Shown: in pieces, positions 35,101 through 47,100 of the stretch
Numbering within the stretch: the stretch's first letter is position 1
Layout: each line of letters begins with the position of its first letter
Origin: Symsagittifera roscoffensis
Taxonomy: Eukaryota > Xenacoelomorpha > Acoela > Convolutidae
Assembly (NCBI RefSeq): GCF_963678635.1
Contig: NC_087068.1
Location: 27,158,318-27,222,317, forward strand
DNA length: 64,000 nucleotides
Direction: 5' to 3'
Position numbers and translations under genes: made by a program
Notes under the pieces: generated by a model
The model's input: only the letters and a program-made list of their open reading frames with translations
Database searches by the model: none
Told to the model about the DNA's origin: nothing

Positions 35101-38100
35101 GCAAGTAAACAAACAGTTCTCGATAGTGATACTTCTTCTTGGCAAAGTCAGCGCTGCCCTTAAATGACTCGAAAAATGCGACGCTCCAGGTATTTTAAAG
35201 ATTACCATCCAAGTGCTAGAAGATCTGAAGACAAAACCTGTTGGCGCAGCATCAACTTTAGAAGGTCTGCTTCGGGCGCCAGTTGATGACATTTTGATGG
35301 CATCTCATCGGACGACATTCTTATCTCGGTCCATAACACAGATGGAGGTGCAAGTCCATCTGGTCTTGACAGTGCTGGGCTCAGAAGGATTCTCTGCTCA
35401 AAACAATTCAAACCGATGTCTGATGAATTTTACGATGCCCCTAGCAATGACAACAAGACGACTCGGCAAATCTTATGAAATCATGCATCGATATCACCGC
35501 TACTTGCAAACAGACTGCTCGTTATCGAAAAAATGCAGGAGTTAGAGCGATTTGGATAGGCGAGTGCATGAGACGGAATATCGGGAAGATCATCACGCGG
35601 AAGTTCAAATGTCATCTCACTGAAACTTCTGGTCCACTCCAGTTAGCTGCAGGACATCTAGCTGGAGCAGAACTAGCTACCACAAAGCAAAACAATTCTT
35701 TGAAAACGAAAAGACCGATAAAATTCTACTGGAGGGTGCAAACTCGCCGAAATCGAGCGACGGTGGGAGCTTTTAGTTGTTCATGGACCAATCTTTGGTT
35801 ATCACCCAAAAGCTTCAAAAAACTACCTAATCGTAAAAGAGCATCTACTCGACGAAGCTTAAGTACTCTTCGAAGACAGTGACCTTAATATATGGACTGG
35901 TGGTCACAAGCATCTTGGCTGTCCCTAGGCAACCATGATTTCAGTAACTGTTTCTGTAACGACCTCATTGAGAATTGTGCGGATCAACTTAAATCTCTGA
36001 GTGAAATTGCCAAATCTTATCCTCATGAAGCTTATCTTGGATACATCCTGTGACTTGGATACATCCCGTAACAAATGGAATTACTGCGGAACATGCATCG
36101 AAAATAGGATTACGATGCTGAAAAATCTTGACGAAATCGTCACTATTTCACTGCTCCTGTCTTATCGGAAACCCTGTTAGCTTTGAGTTAAGGAGCGTAT
36201 TGTGGCTGTCATTTGGTTGGTGGGGTGGGGGGGGGGGGCGGAGACTTGGAATAAGAGACTAGTATAGCAGCATGGCCGCAGATTACGATTACTCCGAGAA
36301 TCACATGACATACCGGTTGGTTGAACCATTTGCTGATCAATCTCTCAATCTGCCCAATAATACTCCCCAAGAGAGGCTCCAATGTCAATCAAAGAGTTGC
36401 AACAAATCAAAGTTGATCAAAATTGTGCCAATATTATGCGTGACGTAACCTCGAGTTTCAAGCCATGTGAAAAGGCAAGTTCCTGCTGGTTAAGTACCCT
36501 TCCCATTGAGGATGGAAACAAATCTCTGAACAAATGCGAGTTCAGAGAAGCAATTGCAACCCACTACCATCTGCCTGTTTGCAATCTTCTTCGGAACTGC
36601 AAACGCGGAGCAATTTTTTTCGATCGATCATGCAATGTCAACGACAGTATAAGGAATCTGCTTGCGGAAAAAAAAACAAGAGGTATGCGAGGATGTGTAC
36701 ATTGAACCACAGCTACAGCCACCTTCTGGTGAACCTCTGGAACTTGCAACGGCAAACATATCAGATTCGACACGTCTCGATGTCAAGGCAAGGCATTTCT
36801 CGGCTACAGGCGAAGTTACTTTTTTGACTTTAGAATATTTCACAGCTCCTGTCATTCGTATGTAAGCAAGAAACTCAATGTGGTAGACACTCAGCTCAGC
36901 TTGAGGCGGAAAAGCGCAGAAAGGGCGATAGAGATAGAACGTGGTACTCTGACTCCCCTAGAATTCTCTTCTGCAGGGGGAGCCGGCAATGAAGCCCAGA
37001 ATTTTATAAAGCGGCTAGCGTCTCTGGAATCCAAGAAAACTGGCGTTGCGTATACTGAAATAATTCGCAACCTTAGAACCGAGATAAACTTTTGAGTGTT
37101 GAAATCAGCAATGACGGCTCTTAGAGTTTCGCGAAAGCAAGGTGAAATTACAAACTTGAATTAGTTATAAAACTTCCTTCTCCTCTTCATTTACTTTCCC
37201 TTTTTGCAGTAATTTCATTTCTTAATTGTATATGTAGAGTAAATATAGTTAATTCGAATTCTTTCCTGGTCCTCTTTCTATCATCCCTGCTGCTATTTCT
37301 AGTTTCGTTATGTGTTAATGTAGTTTGTTCATTGTGAATTTACTTTTTCCAAGTTCAAGAAAACCAGTTGTTCGCGCCATTTGAACGTTTGTTAGAGTAG
37401 CATAAGTTGCCTTAGCTCAAGAAAATGAATTTAAAACTTACTTAAGACTTTCGATGCAAGACAATCTTTAAAAAAGCCTCAGTCAAAAACAATGAAAAAT
37501 GTTGAAAAAAAACTAGGTGAGCCCAAACTGTTGAAGGTCACTTAGAGCCCAGCTGGAGTTTCGTGTTTGATATTTTCGAATTTTTATACTGATGCCAAAA
37601 TAAGTGAGAAAAGTGAAAATTTTTGAGATTTTGGAATTTTCCAAGGACGACCTTTCTCTTACAAAAAGTTCAGAAGTAGCCGCTTCTGCGGGAAAACTCG
37701 CTCAACCGCTATTTTCGATTAAAATTTTCTTTCGATTGAAAATTGAGATTTATTAGGGTAACTTTAGAGAAAAATCTAGAAGTCTCCAAAAAATGCTTAA
37801 GTTAAAAAATTGAATTTCCTAAATGCATAACTTTTTTTCTGCTGAAAGCAGGTCGTGGCCGGAAAAGTAGAGAGGATTCCCAAAATTGAGTTTCTCGATT
37901 GAACATGGCCTGAGTTATTGGCACGGTATTTTTCCAGTAGTCAATAAAATTGCCAAAAAATGGTCTAAGAATAATAGCTGTTTTTGGGGCTACCCGCATA
38001 TGCAGAAAAGATTCACCCAACCCGTGGTTTCTATTGAACCCAAAAAACCCACGTTTTGCTGGGTATAGTTCTCGAAAGGACCTGAAATACAAATCAAGTC

Positions 38101-41100
38101 AAACCGCGAAAAAATAAAATTGAGCCTGAACAAATTTTAAGACTTTTCCTGGAAAAAAATCATCGGCTCAACAACAAACAAAAAAGTCACCGCGTCATAA
38201 TTATTCGTCTTCATTAAATTCATTGACACCTGAAAACAACGGCTCTTTATATAGCAAAAAACCATTTTACGCTGCCCAAATGTATGAAATACAGGTTCTT
38301 AAATATCAGTTCAAATCACTGACTTTTAATGCTGGTTAACTTTAGTTCCAATTTGATATTGGACCTCTTTCAATTGCCAGAAGAAAGCTATGGACGTGAC
38401 CTGCTTGGTGTAGCTGTTGACCTGTGAGTTCTTGTCTTTGATCTTGGCTGCCAGCTGGTCGCATTCGTGCTGCAATGCAAGATTTTTCTGCTTCACCTCG
38501 TCAAGTCCCTTCATTATGTCTCCCATCTCCCTGTTGAACCCCTCAATCGCTCCCTCCAGCTCCTTCTGCTCTTTCTAAACCACCAATTCAAAAGTTGAAA
38601 CAGCACCAAATTAAAAGTTACTTAAAACCATCATAATTAAGCTTGTTTTTTTTTGTGAGCGCAAATGCGATTTGTTTAACGAAAGGATAAGCTTGTAGAG
38701 TTGGAAACTTCAAACTTTGTGAAGGTTTTTAGTTGTTCAATTCTTTGAAAACTTTGAAAAAATCATAAAAAAATGTCATATATCGGAAACTATCATTACA
38801 GCTAAAACCCTTGGAGGCAAGATTTACTTATAGATGCTTCAACAGTCTACCACAAGACTCGTATCGGTTATCTCAAGTTTGTCATTCCGACGAAAAATGG
38901 GTAAGAGTTTGATGGCACAGTCTATCTCCTAACTGTGCAACAAGAAGAATTAGTTAAAGGAGAAAAAGTTTCGTAGAAGAAACTTGTACAAAAACACCAA
39001 TTAAAAAACTTCTAATTATTTCTGTTCGAATAAACCGATGTTTTCAATCCTCCTAACTAGCCAGCTGAGAAAAGAAACCTTGCCACCAAAAACTGTCTCT
39101 GATGGTTCATTCAGCGCTTCCTTGGCATTGAAAAATCGATTTTTTTTTTAAAACGTGCAAGAAAATGATACAGCCAACAAACAGTTGGAAAAGTGTCAAT
39201 GATATCTAGTGAAATCAATCGAAAATCTAAAAAGCAAATAGACAGAGAACACGACAAAAAGCAAGCAGCTCTATAATGTGCAATCAAAACCTCGAGTTAG
39301 TAAAATTCGGCAATGTCTCGGATTTGATCTGCGACCTAGAGAATATGAGTCTCACGCACTAACCACTCAGTCACGGGCAAATACTAGCTACAATGAAGCA
39401 GAGAACAGATGATATGAAACTTCCAATACTACAGATCGTGATTATAGCTAAAGTGCTACCAAAAAATGAGCACTTTTAATGAACACTTATTTGCGAGTTA
39501 AGTTAGTGTTCGCACTGAAAAAGAATGTTCGTACTAATGCACTAACGCTTGCAAGCTGGGTTAGGTAGTGAGACAATGAATAGAGGCTAGGCATATTCGA
39601 CAGTCATAATACAACAAGCAGAAAAACACTTTTTGCAGAAGAACGACAAAAAAATCATTCAATAAGTATGCAGAAAATTCAATTATTTTAAGAACTATGC
39701 AGAAATATGGTAGTGTAATTTCCATTGCATAAAAAACCTGGTAGGTCTTTTTCTCGCTCAAAATTCGACAAAAAAATCAAAAACTTCAACCGCTTTTTCT
39801 CAACACCAAGAAAATTTTTGCATTTTTTTAAAATGTTATTTCGAATCAGGACTGAAAAGTTTTTAATATGATATGACACTCAACCGAGTCCGATAACTAA
39901 TTGTGGCACCTGATTTTGTGCTCATTTTTGTGCACCTGAAGAAGTAAATTTGAGCTTAAACAAACTTTAAGACGAACAAAAATAATCGCGAACTATATAG
40001 GTGTATCAACGACGTCCATCGACTCTTAAAAAGTATATTATTCCTCATCAATTAACAAAGTAGTTCCAGCGTAATTTTTGATTAATTGAAAAAAGCCAAA
40101 ATGACTCAATTTTGGAGTAAAATTTTGCTTGAGAATTTCGGAGAACATATTGCACCATATGAACATCTATATATATATATCACAATAAGCCTCTTACACA
40201 GTCAAACAAAATTCCAGAAATGTTAAATCTCCAACAACTTGAGTACATTGTTTAAAATTTGTTTTTAAGCAAAGATTTTGGGTTTTATATAGTAAAAATC
40301 ACGTTTCTCGACTATCAAGCAAAAATAGAACTTTGGAGAGATGTTTAAGATGCTTCTTGTGATATAATTTTTTCATCTATTGATGAAAGAGTTTCAGCGT
40401 CATTTTTGATTACATAAAAAAAAAGCCAAAATGACCCATTTTTGGGGTAAAATATGGTTGAGAATTTCGGAGAAAAAATTGCACCATGTTAATTCTGATG
40501 AAATTTTAAGCAACTTTTGTTCTCTTCTTTTTTTGTCGAATCGTAACCCAATTTGAGAAAAACGTGTTTGAAAGTTCAAGTTTTGTTCATTTTGTCCGGA
40601 TAATTTAAATAAGTTCTGTACTTACGTCACTTTAAGCAGATGACTTTCAGTTGAACACAAAAAGCCCATATATACCTAAGCGCATTTATAAATACATCAA
40701 TAAGTATCACTGCACATGTAGTCCTTAGAGGCTTTTTCCTGAAAAAAAATAGCACGACCTGTATAAGAGTCTTCACTACGTTCATTTTTCTTAATGAATA
40801 ACTATCACTACTTGCAGAAAATCGAGAAAAAAAATCACTAAATTGATTTTCAAAAAACATAACAAAACATAGATAAACATGCCTCCTGAAAACAAAAAGA
40901 GGCCTCTAAGCCGATACATTGTAAGCCGAAAGCTTTCATACCGAAAAAAGACAAAAAAAAACGATATACTGAAATTGGATAAAAAACAAATTTCAAAAAC
41001 ACCATTGCTAATCCATTGCAAGGGTAAATATGAGCAGCGTTTAACTTGCAGACATGAGTACAGATGGAGACGACCAAATTTCATTCAACCCGTGAAAAAA

Positions 41101-44100
41101 GTTGTTTACGGGAAAAAAGTCTAGTACCCGATTGCAACACCCTGGCTATCTCAAGGGCAAAAATTCCAAACGTATTCATGTATAAACTTTTTAATTTGAG
41201 TTGGACATTCATTTTGCAGCTGGAGGGTCAAAGTTATCAGGAAGGTCCCGCAATTTCGGACTAAATCTGATCAATATAAACCGAAAAATGAGCCAAATAC
41301 TTTCCTGAGCAATAAAATTAGCCTGAAGTTTAGTAGTTTAAAGCAGCCAATTTTTATCCGTTTAAAATACAGATTTTTAACTGAAGCTCTGAAAAACGCC
41401 ATTTTTTTCTGGAACTTGGGGTATAACTTGGTAGAACTCATGTTATTAAAATTGCAGTGGGGACACTTTTGCCACCTTGCATTTAAGTGTGTTGGTGTGT
41501 GTGTGTTGGTGTGTGTGTTTGGTGTGTGTGTTTGGTGTGTGTGTGTGTATGTATGTATGCATGCATGCATGTATGTATGTGTGCGTGAGTGTGTGTGCGC
41601 GTGTGTGTAAGTGTGTGTATATGTATGTATGTGTAAGTGTGTGTGTGTGTGTAAGTGTGTTGGTGTGTGTGTGCGTTACCTGGCACACTTCGATGTTCTC
41701 CAGTATGTGGTTGGCGTCCCTCTCGCTCTGGAGGAGAAGAGACTTGAGATTGGTCTTGAGCTCAGTCAGTCTCTCCACCTCCTGCTTGTTCTGTTCCATC
41801 TGCGCCTCCATCTTCTTCACATTCCTCAACACACACAATAAACATACCTGCGAACTTTTTTTAGTACTTTTTCTGTTCAGATTGTCGGATTTTTACAAAA
41901 ACTAGCATGCAGACTAATTAGGCCATTACAAACATATAAGATCTTCATACAAAACCGTGCAAAACGACTCGTTTCCATAAAACGTATGTTTATGTTAGGT
42001 GCGCGAAAGGAAAAAGAGCGAGACACAAACGATAATGTTGCAAGAAACGTTTTGCAGTTGGAATAATTGAACAAAATTTAGCAAAGCATTTAATGTAATG
42101 AAAATTATGGTGCAAGAATTGAGTGAATGAGAAAGTGTTGGTGATTACTTTTCGCTGGTCTTGACAGTAGTTTTCGCTTTGGTCAATTGTGACGTGAGAG
42201 CCTGCTTATTGTGCGCACATGTCTGCTGTTTCTCCTTAATGGGACCGAGCACTCTGTTGGTCTCGCCTTGTATCTTCTCATTCAGCTCCTCCACTTCCTC
42301 CTTGATGTGGGACGACACTGCAGCCGCTCTCTCGTATTCTGAAAAGAAAACAAAAACAAACAATCAACTCATCTGTTTGCTTCAACAAACATACTCCCCC
42401 ATTAACCAAAACAAGAATAGACAGACACCTCAGTTGATTTTAAACGGAACAATGGGATCAATTCTTGTGAGCACTCGAAATGCTATTGGTTGATATTAGC
42501 CGGAAAATTATTTCACAATTACGATATTGGAGAACACGCATCAGATGGACCCTCCCGGAGGCAGGCATGTGTTTAATATCATGTCGAATCCGACGGTGTC
42601 TCCATACTTTGGTGGACATACGGACACACCTCACTACCGCGCTCTGGAGAACCTGGCACGTTCCGCCAATCAGTGGCTGACAATGAAAAAGTCATTGTCC
42701 CATCAGGAGGGAGTCAAAGCATTGAAGACGCTGACGGAAAGAAATCAAGTCCTCGCAGCCACCCTTCGCTCCAATTTGTCTGCTGGTACCCTTAGATTTA
42801 GGAACCAGATGCAAACGGATCAAATTCGCCCGTCGTTACCAAAACGTAATTTGGATTACTTAGTATTGAATGAACCAAATAAAGTCTAAATATTTAGGAA
42901 ATTTCTAAATAGGAAGTCTGGCAGAGAACTTTTCAAACCTTTTAAGGGCAAAATCGTGCGGATTACTGGGTCCACATATATTTCTGATAAGGGAAAAGTG
43001 ATTAGAAGAAATCATTTGGCGGTACGTCTTAAATCAACCGATCTAAGTTTTTCAGGCAAACAACTAACGCCTGTCAAGAAGGGGCAGAAACGCCCCATTG
43101 TATCATCTTCACCGTTATCATCAGAAGACAATCGGCCTCTCAAACAATCGAGTTCTCGCCAACGTATCACAGCTAAAACGGTAAACATTCCTGCTCGTTC
43201 GAAATTCCCATCTCTGCCAACTTCATATACTCCATCTCGTGGCCAAATTGTGTCGACTAAGTCAAAGGAAACTTCAGTCTCGGAGGCTCCAGGTGTACAG
43301 ATTATCCCTTCTCCACAACACTCTATTCCAATAGTAGACTTAACAGCATCTTCTTCCACGTCTGGAAATCAAGGAACGGAGGTTCCCATTAGTATTAAGC
43401 CAAAGTCACCAATTTCAGTCATAAAAAATCCAGTATGTCCAGACCTCATCCCTATTTCTTTAGACGAGGAATCTTCTATTCCGAAATCTCAAGAAGGAAC
43501 TTCTACAAAATTGGCAGCATCGGGCATTCCCACCCAAGGCGGTCCCGTCATAATGTCCGAACCGGATGGAAATGTATCATCCTCTTCGAATTCGTCTCGT
43601 GCCTCTTCTCGACGGAAAAAAACAGACTACATTTTACGGTAGCCCCATCAGACATTCCGTGAATATTACTCAATCACAGTCGATGTCTACACCTCCGTCA
43701 ACTCCTGCTTCGCCGGACAAGAAAGTTCGCTTTGTCGTGGCTAATTCAGAACCGATGAACCAAGCAGGACAGTCTCGGGTTGTTCTTCCCGATAATTCCG
43801 AAGGCTTATATCGGAAATTCACGCGTTTCCCTAAAAAGAGTTCTTCCGACCATCCGTTGCGTCGGTCAGACAATTAAAGCTTTCGTACCTTCGAAATAGA
43901 TAAAAACTTGTAAAACTCTCGTTTTCTCACTCAAGCCACATCAGTTAATTTGTAAAACTCCTAGTGTTTATCTGATACAAGAAGTATTGTTTATCGTCTG
44001 TGAGGGCACATTTAGTATTTTTTTTCTTACTGTAAAGAAATTCAAACGTTGTTTGAATTTTTTCCGAGAGGGGGAAATGTGGTGTGGCGTAGTTTATTAG

Positions 44101-47100
44101 ATTATTATGACGTCATTAGTGTGCTAGCTATTCGTGCTAAACTTGCCTTTCTGTTTATCAAGGTCGTGACCGACCCGCCAATCCTTTATAGATTTATCAC
44201 TATGTGTTCTTATTCATTCTGTCACAGCTTATGAAAGATTTAAGTTGTATTGAAAGATTTGTCATGACATTATCTAAGTACTGAACTATCTATATTATTT
44301 ACATTACTATTAAACATAACAAGGAGAATTGATTCTTGTTTTACAACCGTTCTTTGAGTATTCACACCACATAAGAAGAGGTATCAGTTTAAGACATTGA
44401 AGCGAACTTGCATGAATACGCTTCGAGAACATACTGACCAATCAAGAATTTGCAAGAAAATGTAAAAAGTAGTGGGCGTTTATGAGTTGCTTACACAAAG
44501 ATTACGTCTCATCAAAAGGTATACAATGACCTTGTGTGAGTGTGGCGATGGTGCTCTCTATCTTCTTAGCCTCTGCTGGGTCTGGCTCAGCCGCCTTCAT
44601 CTCAGCCTCCGTCTTCTTCACCCTTGTCTGGTAGGAGACCAGCTGGTCTTTCAACAACTAAAAAGGATGCACACATTTCATTCAAAATGCATCTTTTAAA
44701 CAACAGTAAAGTAAACCTTCCTTTCTGTGACCCTAAATGGCCTTCGATCAGATTGACTCATCACACTTCATCTACCCCCCCCCCCCCCCCTCCCCACCTC
44801 ACACATTAGGTAGATCAGTTTCTGTTCACTTCGCACAAAAGGCATTTCTACTCCACCCCGACTGACCTTGATAGTGTGGTGGATCTGTGAGAGTGAGTTC
44901 TGCTTCAGATTGAGTGTCTGCTGCTGCCCCTGCAGTCCCTCCTCCAAATCCACCCTCTCCTGTCTCACACTCTGCAGTCTGTCTCTTAATTGCGTCTCTT
45001 CTTTTTCCCAACTCCCTATCTACCACAAATCAGATCAGATCAATCCAACTACTTCATTTTATCAACATGCATGCTATAGATTGAAACATCTACACCATCC
45101 TACATGCAAAGGGATCTTCAATCGAAACAAAAGATTAAACCACTCAGCTTCTGTCCTCATCTATGCAATCAATACGTTCAGCTTCATTAACAAAAATTTT
45201 CATACGTATTACCAAAAAAACCCAAGCTTGCGCGAACACATATTTCAAGAACAATGGAGAATTTGCTTCGTTATCGATAATAACACAGATTAAGCGTAGT
45301 ATCGGAAGAGATGCGTGGTATAGCAAGTAAATCGCACCACTTGCGATACCACATGAAAATAGAAAGCATTGCAAGCTAGCAGACAGGAAAGGGGAGCCAC
45401 TAAGTCTACAAAATGAACAATTTAAAAACAACAACAACAACTAAACTAAACAAGACTGCTCGTATCAGGGCGAAGCCCTGAATGTTCCGACTGCCTTTTA
45501 GGATTTATGGAGCAGTAATAACATTAAAAAATTCAATGCAATAAAACAAAATCAAAAAAAAATTTCTAAAATTTGAAATTTTTTATGAAAATCATCCCCC
45601 CACACGCCATATAAAGTACAAAAGGATAGATTTCGCTCCTTGTAACAAATCAATTATGGCAAATAAGCTTCTTTCAACCAATTTGGAACGATTTTAAGAC
45701 GGATTAACTCTCGGCTTACGCGTTAATAGCGCGAAATATATCGCGCGTTAATTGTCCCAAATTGGCCAAAATGGCAATCTTTAAACCCCCGTAACTTTAC
45801 CACCCGATCACAGGTGAAATATCTTTTCAAATTTGAGATCAAGACAACAATACCTTTCGAATGATGAAAAAAAATTCCGTCAAAAATGGCTAGTTAAAAA
45901 GTCGAAACTTGTCTGAAGAAATATTCCGTTACTTTCGTATCGAAAGTCGGAACAATGACGCACATTAACATTCGGTTAAGCAGTAGTATAGAATTAGATA
46001 CGCTCTTTTAATTTTATTGTTCCGACTTTCGATACGAAAGTAACGGAATATTTGTGCTTGGGGTGGGTTTTTTTCTTCAGACAAATTTCGACTTTTTAAC
46101 TAGCCATTTTTTACGGAACCTTTTTATATCATTCTACAAGTATTGCTGTCCTGAGCTCAAATTTGAAAAGATATTTCACCTGTGATCATTTTTGGTAGAG
46201 TTATGAGGGTTTAAAGATTGCCATTTTGGCCAATTCGGGACAATTAACGCGCGGTATAATTCGCGCTATTAACGCGTAAGTGGAGATTTAATCCGTCAAA
46301 TAAATCGTTCCAAATTGGTTAAAAGAAGCTTATTTGCCATAATTGGTTTGTTACAAGGAGCGAAATCTATCCTTTTGTACTTTAGATGGCGTGTGGGGGG
46401 ATGATTTTCATAAAAAATTTTTCATTTTGCTTTATTTCATTGATTTTTTTAAAGGTTATTACTGCTCCATAAACCTTAAAATGCAGTCGGAACATTCAGG
46501 GCTTCGCCCCGATACGAGCAGTCTTGTTTTATTGAAAAAGCAATAAACGCAAGTTAAAAAACTTTTTTTAAACTCCTATTACCTTCGATGACGAAAACAC
46601 TTCAAAAATTGGTATAAAATCGGGCAGCATAACGGGTCCTTTACTGACAAAATTCTTGATTGATAAGAAATGTGACTATGTTCATTTTGATTGCAAAAAG
46701 GGGCAACCTAAATCTGCACTCCCATATTTGAATATTCAAATGACAATGTTGGCCCACATCCAGACCACACCCTTCCGAACCAGAACAAAGTCATAGTATT
46801 ATTTCTACAGTCCTTGCTGACTCATGTAGGTCGCGGAAACAGAAACACAATCGACGAATGAAAAATCTAAACAAGTATCGAGCGGCAACTGAACCGGCAA
46901 ACTTGGGTAAATTCAAACAAAACTGGAAACAAGAGTGTCGTCACGAATAACTTTGAACTATAAATTAAATTATAAGACTAAGCATTTTGTGAGATCCGGA
47001 GGGAAGCATAAAAACTGTATTTCCCCTGAAATTACCCAAAATTAGGTCACTAAGCAGATAAAAAATCAGCCGAAATCATTTGGGCGGAATAAAATGTTTC

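Larger units (their letters stand above)
38575..41485. other. SMC4 intron between visible exons 12 and 13
   Basis: Contains a SINE 1 copy (39240-39560), two family B fragments (40050-40180 and 40385-40620), and a partial SINE 2-like segment (40900-41150) ending 'tctagtacccgattgcaaca'. No coding exon recognised. Confidence 0.5.
42400..44371 (+). mobile_element. 5'-truncated LTR retrotransposon with 3' LTR
   Basis: An open frame in one register runs from ~42410. It has stops near 42490 and one at 42887-42889, and reaches 43642. It is followed by a polypurine tract and a 294 bp LTR. No 5' LTR, RT or protease is seen, so the 5' part is deleted. The segment GKIVRITGSTYISDKGKV then IRRNHLAVRLK looks like the small beta-barrel end of a Ty3/gypsy-type integrase (inference); a Ser/Pro-rich tail follows. 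Opposite strand to SMC4, in the intron between visible exons 10 and 11. Confidence 0.7.

Noticed and set aside
40879-41124. Lys/Arg-rich 81-codon open frame as a possible small basic protein gene
   Set aside because: It overlaps a SINE 2-like segment and A-rich sequence, has no homologue I recognise and no splice support.
41416-41905. His/Thr or Cys/Val-repeat proteins
   Set aside because: Translations of the TG/CA microsatellite; the real coding sequence here is the SMC4 exon on the minus strand.
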